Source of the DNA: Rhynchopus sp. YZ270_cl-10
Taxonomy: Eukaryota > Euglenozoa > Diplonemea > Diplonemida > Diplonemidae
Direction of reading: 5' to 3'
Assembly: GCA_964035575.1 (NCBI GenBank)
Contig: OZ037836.1
Span: forward strand, 744,001-808,000
DNA length: 64,000 nt
Below the pieces are notes generated by a model, which worked only from the letters and a program-made list of their open reading frames with translations, was not told the origin of the DNA and did no database searches. Made by a program: the position numbers and the translations under genes. The stretch's first letter is position 1, and every line of letters begins with the position of its first letter. Shown here in pieces: positions 47,583 through 57,289 of the stretch.

Positions 47583-48130
47583 TCCACTAGGCCAACTAAG
47601 GACCCTCCGCATGGAACACACTGAAGCAAAAAGGGAGGTTGAAGTACACTAGGCCAACTAAGAGACCTCCACACAGAACACACTGATACAAAAGGAGTGA
47701 TTCATGTCCACTAGGCCAACTAAGGACCCTCCGCATGGAACACACTGAAGCAAAAAGGGAGGTTGAAGTACACTAGGCCAACTAAGAGACCTCCACACAG
47801 AACACACTGATACAAAAGGAGTGATTCATGTCCACTAGGCCAACTAAGGACCCTACGCATGAATACACTGAAACAAGGGGTGATTCAGGTCCATTCTGCA
47901 TGGCCGCACTGAAACAAGGGGTAATTCAGGTCACTAGGCCAACTCGGACCCTACGATGAACACTGAAACAAGCGGTTCACTAGGCCAACTCGGACCCTAC
48001 GCATGAACACACTGAAGCAAGGGGTAATTCAGGTTCACTAGGCCAACTCGGACCCTACGCATGAACACTGAAACCAGCGGTTCACTAGGCCAACTCGGAC
48101 CCTACGCATGAACACACTGAAACAAAAAGG
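47583..48130. repeat. Tandem repeat with CACTAGGCCAACT units
   Basis: Two near-perfect copies of a 124-bp higher-order unit, each made of two roughly 62-bp subunits (CACTAGGCCAACTAAG ... GAACACACTGA), are followed by shorter, more diverged units (CACTAGGCCAACTCGGACCC). Not coding. Confidence 0.85.
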
Positions 48131-48637
48131 GCCCACCTGACCACCATAGGGCCTACAATTCAACGGTTCGAACAAAGTGGAAAATAAAAGACACAAATTA
48201 GGGAGGGAGGGAGGGAAACGAAAAAATTTAATTCACAGCAAACAGGTGTGAGGGAGAAGAAAAGAAAGTGAACAAAAACGAAAAAACAATGTTTTTCTGA
48301 AATGTGATGTTGTTAGGGTAGGGAGAATAAAACAGTTCCAAGAAAAGCTCCTGCGTCGGTTTTCTTTTGGTTAGGGCAGGGCAAGTTTTTTTCTCGTTTC
48401 TTATTATTTGCAGCTCAAAAAAATGCGCGCGCGCGCGCAAAAAAAAAATAACTAGTCGAAAAAAAATACCCCACCTACCACGTAGGTCTTAGTGGGGGAA
48501 AAACATGATGATACGTTGTTGGCTGTGGAGTAACCTCCCCGAGCCACCCTACACGGTGGCTTGGTCAGGTGACTGACCAGGCTCTGACCAAGCTAAAAAC
48601 ATGACCAAGGGGGCTTGGTCAGACCAGGCCCCCTTGG

Positions 48638-49248
48638 TCATGACAGGTAAAAATGCACGGTGGGGGGTTTGAAAACCCTGCAAAAAAAACAAAATAAGAG
48701 CACAAAGCATGTATACTGTGTATACTGTGTATACTGTGTATACTGTGTATACTGTGTATACTGTGTATACTGTGTATACTGTGTATACTGTGTATACTGT
48801 GTATACTGTGTATACTGTAAACCCGCAAACCCGTTCCCGGGGTACAATCCCACCATCTTGTTGAATGTCCGAGGGATTCCTCGGTTAAGCGGGTTCTCAA
48901 CCTGCTCCAGAGGTACGACAGCCTTCTTATATTCTGCGGCGCTGTTCGCGCTTTGCATGAGCCGTGAAATGGCGCATACTTCTTCCCTGACGGGGGGGGG
49001 GGAGCGCGGGCGAAGGTGGCATGGATGCAGTTGTACTGCATTTCGGCCATGCATTCCAGGCTGTAGCTCGAACAAACCTTGTCCCTCACACTAGCACCCT
49101 TCGCAAAAACCTCCACGGAGAGGGGTTTTGCGGACCCCGTGTGCGCATACACAAACGCAGCGAACGTCTGCGTCAGGTCGGTGATGTTCACAACCGAGTT
49201 GGTCTTCGCACCAGCCTCGTCCACGATGGTGACCCTGAAGAACGGCAT
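48638..49248 (-). CDS. Hypothetical protein, interrupted at a poly-C run
   Basis: From ATG at 49248 the frame reads MPFFRVTIVDEAGAKTNSVV, a possible beta-grasp N-terminus, up to a run of 11 C (48992-49002). After it, protein-like sequence continues in another frame (REEVCAISRLMQSANSAAEY ... GIPRTFNKMVGLYPGNGFAG) and enters the TATACTGTG microsatellite, read as YTQ repeats. A length change in the C run, a sequencing error, or a small intron (a GTATGC lies just after) could explain the switch. No family recognised. It lies wholly inside the inverted-repeat element at 48374-49464, so it may be an element gene. Confidence 0.4.
48709..48818. repeat. 9-bp microsatellite (TATACTGTG)n
   Basis: About 12 near-perfect copies of TATACTGTG. 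Translates as YTQ or IHS repeats, depending on frame, at the end of the adjoining reading frame. Confidence 0.95.
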
Positions 49249-49499
49249 TTTTTTTTTTTTTTGCAAGTCTGTGCAATACGTGTGGGGGGTTTTCGGGTGA
49301 GGGGGGTCTGTGGAGAGGGAAAAATATGAAACGTGCCACCCCCCAGGCCCACTCCCCTGCGTTACCTTACCACTAGTTTTTTTTAAGACTAGTTTTTTTT
49401 TTGGGATTTCAAAAATAATGCGCGCGCGAATAATGAGAAACGAGAAAAAAAACTTGCCCTGCCCTTACTGATTTTGTTGTTTTCTGTCAACAGAGCTTC

Positions 49500-49700
49500 G
49501 TTTCGGCGACTGACTACCCCGGGCTGCACCCTGAGGCTACACCCCCGGAGTGGGGTGGGGCAGCCCACCCCAGAAAACTTAAAACCCGGGGATAACCCAG
49601 GCTTAAGCCCGGGTAAACCCGGCCTTCGAACCCGGGCTTGCTCTGCGCAAAATTAATTAAGCCCGGGTTTTCCCGGGCTTACTGCCCAAGATTTTCACCG
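49500..49700. repeat. Cluster of CCCGGG palindromes
   Basis: Repeated short palindromes CCCGGGCTT.., AAGCCCGGGTTTTCCCGGGC and GGGGTGGGG..CCCACCCC within 180 bp. No coding sequence. Strong secondary structure is expected; function unknown. Confidence 0.5.
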
Positions 49701-50127
49701 CTGTGTGATACCGGGGAAAAAAATTTGAAAAAAGGTGTCGTTTGAGAAAAACAAACAAACGGACGCGCTGTGTGAAAAACGAGTGTTTCTCTGCGCGTGA
49801 TATTTTGTGGGGAAGAATAAAACATTATGAAAAAAGCTCGTTGCGTTCCCACTATCGTTTCCGCTGCGCTCTCACTAGCGTTCCCACTCCATTCGGTTTT
49901 CTCTTACTTACGAAAAATTGACAATTTTCCTGATGTATGCAATGTGTGTGTGTGTGTGAGGGGAAGCACGGGAGGAAAAAACGACCTGTGGTAACTGAAA
50001 TATTTCACTAGAAATGCACACAGGTCTTGTAAAAAGAAAACTTGAAAGATGAAAGATGAATGTGCCTCCGTGCACACACACAACGCACCCAGAATGCGAT
50101 CACCAAGGCTGAGGGTGCGATCCTCGA

Positions 50128-51027
50128 TTATGTTTCCGATCGCTCGGGGGACTCGTCTCTGCTTCGTTTTGGACGTGCTTCAACCACAAGCTCACTCAGC
50201 TCGCCGTTCCTCACTTCGTTGGACACAACACTGCTGCAGCCGGAAAGGTAAACGCTCGTCAACGAAGTGCAGTTCACAGCAAAATGAGCAGCGTTCATCC
50301 AAGTAGCCACATCAATCGACGTCACATTGCTGAGTGGTGACAAATCCAGGGTGGTTAAGCTGCTGCAGTTCGCAAGAAAATATGCACTCACCTGCGTCAC
50401 ATTGCAGAGTGGTGATAAATCGATGTTGGTTAAGCCCGTGCAGCCGCCAAGAAAGTTGTCATTAATCTGCATCACGTTACTGAGTGGAGATAAATCCACA
50501 GTCGTTAAGTTCCTGCAGTTCGCTAGGAAACGCGCACCAACCTGCGTCACATTGCTCAACCCAGAGATGTCGATACTTGTCAACGAGGTGCAGTGTGACA
50601 GGAACCTGTCTCCAATGCGAGTCACAATGGACTCAGCACTGAGATCAAGTCTCGTCAACGAAGTGCATGCCAAGAACCCATTCGGAATGACAGTCGCAAC
50701 CTCCGCCTGCAGAAGCAAACACGCCACCTCAGGATCATCCACACTCTTCAGTCTCTCTGCACTGATGTCGGTCACACCCAACGCATGAAGCTCTGCAATG
50801 GCTTCGTACTTCTGCGACTTCTTCGTGAGGATGATTGTGTCACCAGCACTCAGCTGCGTCATGTCCGCTCCTTCTCCCATCGCTTCGTCTCCGAAACTCA
50901 TGCAAAAGCCGTCTTCAGGCAACCCCATTGCAGACGCCACCTTCCGCCGCAAGCCCTCCACTGTGTCATCTTCACCCACCTCGACTGTGTGCTGATTCGC
51001 TCTGAAATCTTCGAAGTGCACGTCCAT
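50128..51027 (-). CDS. Ubiquitin-like plus leucine-rich-repeat protein 1
   Basis: 299 residues. Residues 1-72 resemble a ubiquitin-like domain (HTVEVGEDDTVEGLRRKVAS, then DMTQLSAGDTIIL). A helical linker (to about 115) follows. Six leucine-rich repeats of 24-25 residues come next, with consensus CTSLTxxDLSxLSNVTxxxxxFL. The tail is basic (RPKRSRDESPE) and could be a nuclear localisation signal. There is no signal peptide or membrane span, so it is likely intracellular. It is a tandem duplicate of the gene at 51525-52367, with which it shares the N-terminus, the repeats and about 75 bp of 5' flank. Partner and function unknown. Confidence 0.85.
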   Translation of the reverse strand: MDVHFEDFRANQHTVEVGEDDTVEGLRRKVASAMGLPEDGFCMSFGDEAMGEGADMTQLSAGDTIILTKKSQKYEAIAELHALGVTDISAERLKSVDDPEVACLLLQAEVATVIPNGFLACTSLTRLDLSAESIVTRIGDRFLSHCTSLTSIDISGLSNVTQVGARFLANCRNLTTVDLSPLSNVMQINDNFLGGCTGLTNIDLSPLCNVTQVSAYFLANCSSLTTLDLSPLSNVTSIDVATWMNAAHFAVNCTSLTSVYLSGCSSVVSNEVRNGELSELVVEARPKRSRDESPERSET

Positions 51028-51524
51028 TTGTTTGTTGTGGTTTTGTGTTCTGATCTCTGTGTGTGGTGGTGGGGTGTGGAGGACAACAAGCCTGCAGTCC
51101 TTTTCAAGAACCTTACCAAACTAAACTGTGGGGCGCAGGCCCCTCTCCCCGAACCATACAGCCTCTACGCGAAGTTCTGGTCTGATCATTTGTCGCTTAA
51201 TGCTCCGGGTGCGAGCACCCTTCATAGCATGGGGAAGCCACGCACTAGCATTTATATACCCTGCCAGGGTGTAACTTTGCATAGGGAAGGGACAGGGACA
51301 TTGAGCACCCTGAGGACTAGGGGGGATGCAATCCAAGGTCCAGCCCAGGACCAATTGTCATAAAGGGGGGGTTGGGCGGGGAGGTTGTAGTGAATAAGAC
51401 ATGGGCTTTTTTTGTGGGGATTCTTTTGCAGCACAGAGTAACATAACACAATGTGTGGAAGGTCTTGCTCATCACAGCTCCCCCTCTCGGGGAGGTGCTG
51501 CCCTGCCACCAACACACCACGTCG
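51028..51524. other. Intergenic region between the two Ubl-LRR duplicates
   Basis: The first 80 bp (51032-51107) are near-identical to 52372-52447 upstream of the second gene. On the minus strand they include GGACTGCAG and ACACACAG, both possible splice acceptors close to the ATG. The remaining 400 bp show no gene. Confidence 0.5.
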
Positions 51525-52367
51525 TCATTGTGCGTGTCTCCGTCGCTTCTGGATTTGCTCGGGGGATTCGTCTCTGCTTCGTTTCGGACGTGCTTCAACC
51601 ACAAGATGGCTCAGATGCTCACTCTTCCTCACTTCGTTGGACACAACACTGCTGCAGCCGGAAAGGTAAATGCTCGTCAACGAAGTGCAGTTCGCAGCAA
51701 ATTGCGTAGTAGAAGTCAAAGGATTCAAATCAATAGACGTCACATTGCTGAGTGGTGATAAATCCAGGGTGGTTAAGCCGCTGCAACTCTTAAGGAAGCC
51801 CGAACCAACCCGCGTCACATTGCTGAGTGGTGATAAATCGATGCTGGTTAAGCTCGTGCAGCCCCAAAGAAAGACGCTATCGATGTGCGTCACATTGCTC
51901 AACCCAGAGAGATCGATACTTGTCAACGAGGTGCAGACTGCCAGGAACCTGTGTCCAATGTGAGTCACAATGGACTCAGCACTGAGATCAAGTCTCGTCA
52001 ACGAAGTGTGTGCCAAGAACCAATGCGGAATGACAGTCGCAACCTCCGCCTGCAGAAGCAAACACGCCACCTCAGGATCCTTCACACTCTTCAACTTCTC
52101 GGCTGTGATGTCGGTCTCACCCAACGCATGAAGCTCTGCAATGGCTTCGTACTTCTGCGTTTTCGTGAGGATGATTGTGTCACCAGCACTCAGCTGCGTC
52201 ATGTCCGCTCCTTCTCCCATCGCTTCGTCTCCGAAACTCATGCAAAAGCCGTCTTCAGGCAACCCCATTGCAGTCGCCACCTTCCGCCGCAAGTCCTCCA
52301 CTGTGTCATCTTCACCCACCTCGACTGTGCGCTGATTCGTGTCGAAACCCTTGATGTTCAGGTCCAT
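51525..52367 (-). CDS. Ubiquitin-like plus leucine-rich-repeat protein 2
   Basis: 280 residues from the ATG at 52367 (MDLNIKGFDTNQRTVEVGED), chosen because it aligns with the first gene. The frame is open to an earlier ATG at 52577, but that stretch is flank sequence shared with the other copy. Ubl-like domain about 1-72, linker to about 112, five leucine-rich repeats (CTSLTSIDLSGLSNVT type), one with an insertion (SIDLNPLTSTTQFAAN), and a basic tail (RPKRSRDESPEQIQKRRRHA). It has one repeat fewer than its neighbour. Intracellular by prediction. Confidence 0.83.
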   Translation of the reverse strand: MDLNIKGFDTNQRTVEVGEDDTVEDLRRKVATAMGLPEDGFCMSFGDEAMGEGADMTQLSAGDTIILTKTQKYEAIAELHALGETDITAEKLKSVKDPEVACLLLQAEVATVIPHWFLAHTSLTRLDLSAESIVTHIGHRFLAVCTSLTSIDLSGLSNVTHIDSVFLWGCTSLTSIDLSPLSNVTRVGSGFLKSCSGLTTLDLSPLSNVTSIDLNPLTSTTQFAANCTSLTSIYLSGCSSVVSNEVRKSEHLSHLVVEARPKRSRDESPEQIQKRRRHAQ

Positions 52368-52447
52368 GTCTTTGTTGTGGTTTTGTGTTCTGATCTCTGT
52401 GTGTGGTGGTGGGGTGTGGAGGACAACAAGCCTGCAGTCCTTTTCAA

Positions 52448-53721
52448 TGAAGGGTTGAAGGGGAGGGGTTCTTTGAGTGGTCAGCAAAGTGTGAAGAAAT
52501 AAAGTGGCTTTGAATGGGTGAAGCAAGACAGGCAAGTTGCCGGCTGCGTGGAGATCACACACGACACGCCTATTCACGTCACGATGAGGCTGGCCGAACG
52601 GTTAGGTTGCGATGCCACAGTGATCAGGGTACCAGCCTTCTCTTGGGGTGATGGTGTGTACGTGCAGCCCCCTTCCACCATCTAGGATAGGATCTGTGTA
52701 TCTCAGCGGGTTGAGGCTCGAAACAGAAAACGCTGTCAGAAAAGACGGTTGCGAGGGGGATGATGTCGTCACACCATTTTGCTTGTTTGCAGGAAATGAA
52801 AGTCATAAGAGTGACAGAAGTGGCAGCAGTAATGTTGCGAAGGTGATTGGAAACAAAAGGAAACCCTGGTAAAAGGGAACAATTTGCTCAAACCTTTTTT
52901 TAAAGAAATGTACTGTTTGCTTTTTTGTTTTTCTTTAGAAAACCTGGTTGTGTAGACACCCGAGGATGAATCCACATTTTTTCTGTTGCTTTTGTGATTT
53001 GGATCCATGACCAAGCGACGTGCGGAACCTTGAGGCTATTCGACAGAACAATTCACAGTGGTCTTATCAGGAATCCTTTTTTGTGTTTTTTTTCAAAATA
53101 CAAGTAAAAGTAAAAACTGTTTTCGGCGGGTCTGCTCCCTGACAAGGAAAAGTGCCCTTCGACCGCTTTCATCACAAAAAGTAAAAAATGAACACGGTTG
53201 TAGAGTCATCGTTTTTCAGTACTCTTTGAAATTGAAACCACACTCCTACTTTCCCTTTTTACGTTTTCCCCACACAATGGTTCACAGCCTCAGCCAACAG
53301 TTTATATTACCCCAAAACGCACAGAAATGGATGTCCAAGGAAAAAACCCTTTGCTTGAAGTACAGAAATGAGGTGAGTGCACAATAAAGGGGGAGGAGAA
53401 TAAAATCGCAACGTATACACAATGTTGGTTCTAAAAATGTGGGGTAAAAAAATCACGAAACAGACCTTGCACCTTTTGCATGACAAATACAGCAAACACC
53501 TCTCGTAATTGTTCAAGATTGAATTGAGAGAAAGAAGAACCCCAAACCCTCCCAGACCAAACGGTCTAACATGTTGCATTGGTATAGTGTGGGGGTGAAG
53601 TGAGGTGCACGAGAATCGTCTTCGCGTGAACAAAAATATGCCTAACAAATGCACACAAGTGTCATCTCCCCGAAAAACAATAAAACGTTACATCATGTAC
53701 ATCTCGAAATGTGGACATGCC
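52448..53721. other. Intergenic region, with repeat R3 copy 2
   Basis: 53315-53405 matches 30345-30440 (CCAGAAATGGATGTCC / AATGAGGTGAGTGCACAA / GGGGGAGGAGAATAAAA). Elsewhere no gene or RNA was recognised. Confidence 0.4.
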
Positions 53722-55029
53722 TCACATGCACACACATTTGCACTTGGTATCCTCCAGGAGTCTACCGCTATCGCCATGCACATATTCTGACACAACACTG
53801 CTCGATCCGGTGACGTTGATGCTGCTTGTGGGTATGTTGCATCCTTTTAGGAAGTTTGTCCCAATGTGCTGAACAGTAGTCAACCCAGATAAATCAAGTG
53901 TTTGCAATGTGCTGCAGTTGCGCAGGAAGTCGCTCCCTATTAGCCTTACATTGTTCCACCCAGAAATATCCAGTGTGGTCAATGAGGTGCAGTTGAAGAG
54001 AAAGTAGTAATTAACCTGCCTCACATTGTTCCACTCAGAGAAGTCAAGGCTTTGCAATGCGGTGCAGTCGGAGAGAAAATAGTGCCCAACCCGCGTCACA
54101 TTGTTCCAACCAGAAATATCCAGTGTGGCCAATGAAGTGCAGCTGGCGAGGAAGTACTTCCCCATTTCCGCCACATTGCTCCACCCAGAAATATCCAGTG
54201 TGGTTAATGATTTGCAGTTGTCGAGGAAGTAGTCCCCTATTTTCGCCACATTGTTCCACCCAGGCAAGTCAAGGGTTCGCAATGCGGTGCAGGCGCAGAG
54301 GAAGCAGTCCCCTATTTGCGTCACATTGTTCCACCCAGAAATATCCAGTGTGGTTAATGAAGTGCAGTTGGAGACAAAATGCTTATCAACACGCGTCATA
54401 TTCGTCCACCCAGACAAGTCAAGGGTTTGCAATGCTGTGAATTCGGAGAGAAAATAGTCCCCTATTTGCGTCACATTGCTCCACCCAGAAACATCCAGTG
54501 TGGTCAATGAGGTGCAGTTGGCGAGGAAGTACTGCTGAAGGAGTGTCACATTGCTCCACCCAGATAAATCAGCAGTGTGCAATGAGGTGCAGCTTTCGGC
54601 GAAACTGCTTCCTACGCGAGTCAGACCTGGCACACCACTGAGATCAAGCTCTTCGAACTTGCCACGTGACAAGAAGTAACAGGGGATCTCAGTAACAACC
54701 TCCGCCTGCAGAAACAAATGAATCAGCTTGGGCTCTGCAAGAATTCTGAACCTCTCTGACGTCAGCCTTGTCTCACCCAAGTCACGAAGAGCTGCAATGG
54801 CGTCGTCCTTCTGCGACTTCGTCTTCTTCAGCACAACTGTGTCCCCAGCACTCAGCTGCGTGATGTAGTCTCCTTCGGCCAGCAGCTTCCCTCCGAAGCT
54901 CATGTCAAAGCCGTCTTCGCGCAACTCTGCTGCAGACGCCACCTTCTGCCGTATGTCCGCAGTTGTATCATCCACACCCACATCGACTGTGTACTTCTCT
55001 CCGTCAAAGCTCTCCACACATATTTCCAT
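53722..55029 (-). CDS. Ubiquitin-like plus leucine-rich-repeat protein 3 (long form)
   Basis: 435 residues. The Ubl-like head (YTVDVGVDDTTADIRQKVAS, then QLSAGDTVVLKK) is clearly related to the other two, and the linker keeps LFLQAEVVTEIP. It carries about eleven regular 24-residue repeats of the form CTSLTTLDISGWNNVTxIGxYFL, then a degenerate one and SSSVVSEYV, as in the short forms. Repeats alternate between TSLTTLDISGW and TALQTLDLSGW types, pointing to growth by two-repeat units. The tail is short and Cys-rich (CKCVCM), without the basic motif of the others. No signal peptide. Possible repeat-based binding scaffold; partner unknown. Confidence 0.87.
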   Translation of the reverse strand: MEICVESFDGEKYTVDVGVDDTTADIRQKVASAAELREDGFDMSFGGKLLAEGDYITQLSAGDTVVLKKTKSQKDDAIAALRDLGETRLTSERFRILAEPKLIHLFLQAEVVTEIPCYFLSRGKFEELDLSGVPGLTRVGSSFAESCTSLHTADLSGWSNVTLLQQYFLANCTSLTTLDVSGWSNVTQIGDYFLSEFTALQTLDLSGWTNMTRVDKHFVSNCTSLTTLDISGWNNVTQIGDCFLCACTALRTLDLPGWNNVAKIGDYFLDNCKSLTTLDISGWSNVAEMGKYFLASCTSLATLDISGWNNVTRVGHYFLSDCTALQSLDFSEWNNVRQVNYYFLFNCTSLTTLDISGWNNVRLIGSDFLRNCSTLQTLDLSGLTTVQHIGTNFLKGCNIPTSSINVTGSSSVVSEYVHGDSGRLLEDTKCKCVCM

Positions 55030-56796
55030 GGTTTCGTGTCTCTCTGTTTTGTTTCAGGTGTTTTCAATTGGGGGTAAGAGTACGCAAGAGACAGCAAACA
55101 GTTACAAGGGGAGGGAGGTCTTTTGTTTTGTTTATGAAAGCTTCGTTGTATTAGTGTGGACACCCGAGGATGTGCAAAGTGGTGCACTTAGCCACCATCC
55201 TTTTGTTCACTTGCCCTGCTGAGGCAGAGTGGCTGTTCTTCAGTTTTTTTTGTACTCAGGTAGCTACGTAGCCTTCAGGGAGGCAATCGTGTGCTAATAC
55301 AGAAAATATCAGTCAAGGCTGTCCTTACAGACGCATACCAAAGCGGCCGCCACATGGGTGTGGACTTTAGATTGAAGTTTCATCATTGTACTAGCCCAGG
55401 GAGGGTTCCCGGCTACCGGCGAGGTCTCTTCCAATCCGTTCCCTAGTTTCCTAGGGGGGGCCTCCTTGGCTTCACTGGCTAGGGCTCTGCAGGTCCCTCC
55501 ACACATGTTGTGTGCCTGCCTTCAGCACCCAGGGTAGCATACCCAGCACCTTTTACCCTCAGGGCAGACCTTCATAGAGTTTCAGGAGGAGTGCCACAAA
55601 AGGGCCCCCGGTAAAAAACGGCATTTTTGCCCAATTTCACCCCAATTACAGCCCACCGGACATCCGGAAAAAACGATACATTTTTTGTCAATTTTTGTGT
55701 GTTTTGGTAGCCCCTCACTACCTCGAATCCATTTTGGCCTGAAACAAAGACCCCAAATCACCCAAATAGAAATAACCACAAAACCAGGGCTTCCCACAGG
55801 GGGGACCCTAGGTTGTTATATACGGTCCCGGACCCGACCGAATACCGTATAATTCGTATTATACGATTACCGTATTATACGGAATTATACGGTATTATAC
55901 GGTGGTATACGGTGCTCCTGGTACGAGGAGTTGGGACCAGCAGTCCGTTTCCCCCCCACTTTTTTTTGAGTTCTTTTGCGTTATTTTTACCAAAAATAAA
56001 AAAATCTGATCGTGATTGCCAAAAAAAATAAGTTAAAGGAGGTACCCTAAATTGGTCAAAAATGGTAAAAATGGTAAAAATGGTAAAAATGGTAGGAATT
56101 TTGGGGGCTTTTTTCGGGGAAAAAAAGGGTGAGGGGAGTTGGGTCCAGTCATAGGGGGTATAGCATATTTTTTGGAAAATTCTTCAAAAAATCAAGGATT
56201 TTTGCTGGGCACAATGAAAATTTTCAGAAAAATCCCAATTTTCGGCCAAATTTGGAGCAAATTATGGCCCACCCACCCCGATTTTGGGTCAAAAACCGAC
56301 TTCATTTGCACAGGAGTGCCTACGATTTCGTAAACCAGAGGTCCTCTGGATGCATGCATTGATAAACACAACACTGGAAATTGCAAGGAACGGGTCTGAT
56401 GTGCGTGTTCTCTAGCCACCACAGTCACAGGGTATGCACAAAATGACCGAAGTGCAATGGCGTGAACGAAGTGCAATGGCGATAATGGAAAGATAGATGC
56501 CGGCATTGGTGAATTGCTGGAGTTCTGCACAGGAAGCTAGCATGACGTAGAATCACTGTGTGAACAAAATGACCGTATTTGGTTGAAAATTTGACTTGAA
56601 AAATTTTTTCATAATTTGCCCAATCGAAGGTTTTCCTTGGATTTTTTGGGCCATTTTATGACGTACCACGCCCGATTTTGGGCGAAAAAAAATATTTTTT
56701 TTGGGTCAAAAATCGCGTTTTTTTTGCATTTTTTGGTGCCCAAAGACCCACCTCAGTGGTCGAAATTTTCCCGAAAAAAAAATTTTTTTTTTTGAT
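55030..56796. other. Spacer with small repeats, no gene recognised
   Basis: Holds an inverted relative of the 40890-40990 block (55612-55680), the ATACGGTATTAT cluster (55835-55915), AAAATGGT repeats (56055-56090) and scattered short frames without coding character. Confidence 0.35.
55835..55915. repeat. Palindromic ATACCGTATAAT cluster
   Basis: Multiple overlapping copies of TACCGTATAAT and ATTATACGGTA in both orientations, able to fold into several alternative hairpins. Confidence 0.6.
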
Positions 56797-56962
56797 TTTA
56801 TTTTTCCTTCCTTCAAAACTTCACACACAACGCTTTTTGGTTTTTGGAAGACACACAAGGTGCCGGGTTCTATGATAAGCACGGAACCACCCTGCACCTG
56901 TTTGTCATATATATTGTTTCCCGTGCAATACATGGGGAAACGTTTCGCGTCGAAACTAGGGA
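56797..56962 (-). repeat. Split direct repeat P1 (3' end of retroelement)
   Basis: Near-identical to 59144-59310; starts with TTTTATTTTTCCTTCC and ends GTCGAAACTAGGGA. Taken as the outer 3' boundary. Confidence 0.85.
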
Positions 56963-57289
56963 AACAATGACAACACAGGTAACAGGGGTTTTTAAATTTG
57001 AGACGTTTGCATAAACTACTGATATATGACCAAAGACAAGAGAAACGTAAGAAGAGCAGCACGCCGGTTGGCTGTGTACTGACAGAGCTAAAAGAGGCAT
57101 GTATTCATGCTCCCAAGGGAGGTATCAGAGAAACGTCATAAGAAACACCACATCGAGGTGGCAAAAATATCGTAAGACAAAGACACATGACCGCATTCAG
57201 TGCCGACCACAAGATCACTTCCCAGGACGGGCCAGATCAACATTAAATCTTACGTCAAGCACTACAGGTACAAAATCATGTGTCTACAG

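Larger units (their letters stand above)
48374..49464. mobile_element. Possible PIF/Harbinger-type element carrying a reading frame
   Basis: Ends GGGCAGGGCAAG and CTTGCCCTGCCC are inverted and both are flanked by TTA (48371-48373, 49465-49467). The inverted similarity extends about 90 bp (TTTTTTTCTCGTTTC, then ATGCGCGCGCG). TTA duplications with GGG ends are typical of PIF/Harbinger. The interior holds a 9-bp microsatellite and the gene at 48638-49248; no transposase recognised. Confidence 0.5.

Noticed and set aside
52550-52630. tRNA-like stretch with GGTTGCGATGCC
   Set aside because: No acceptor stem or complete cloverleaf could be drawn.
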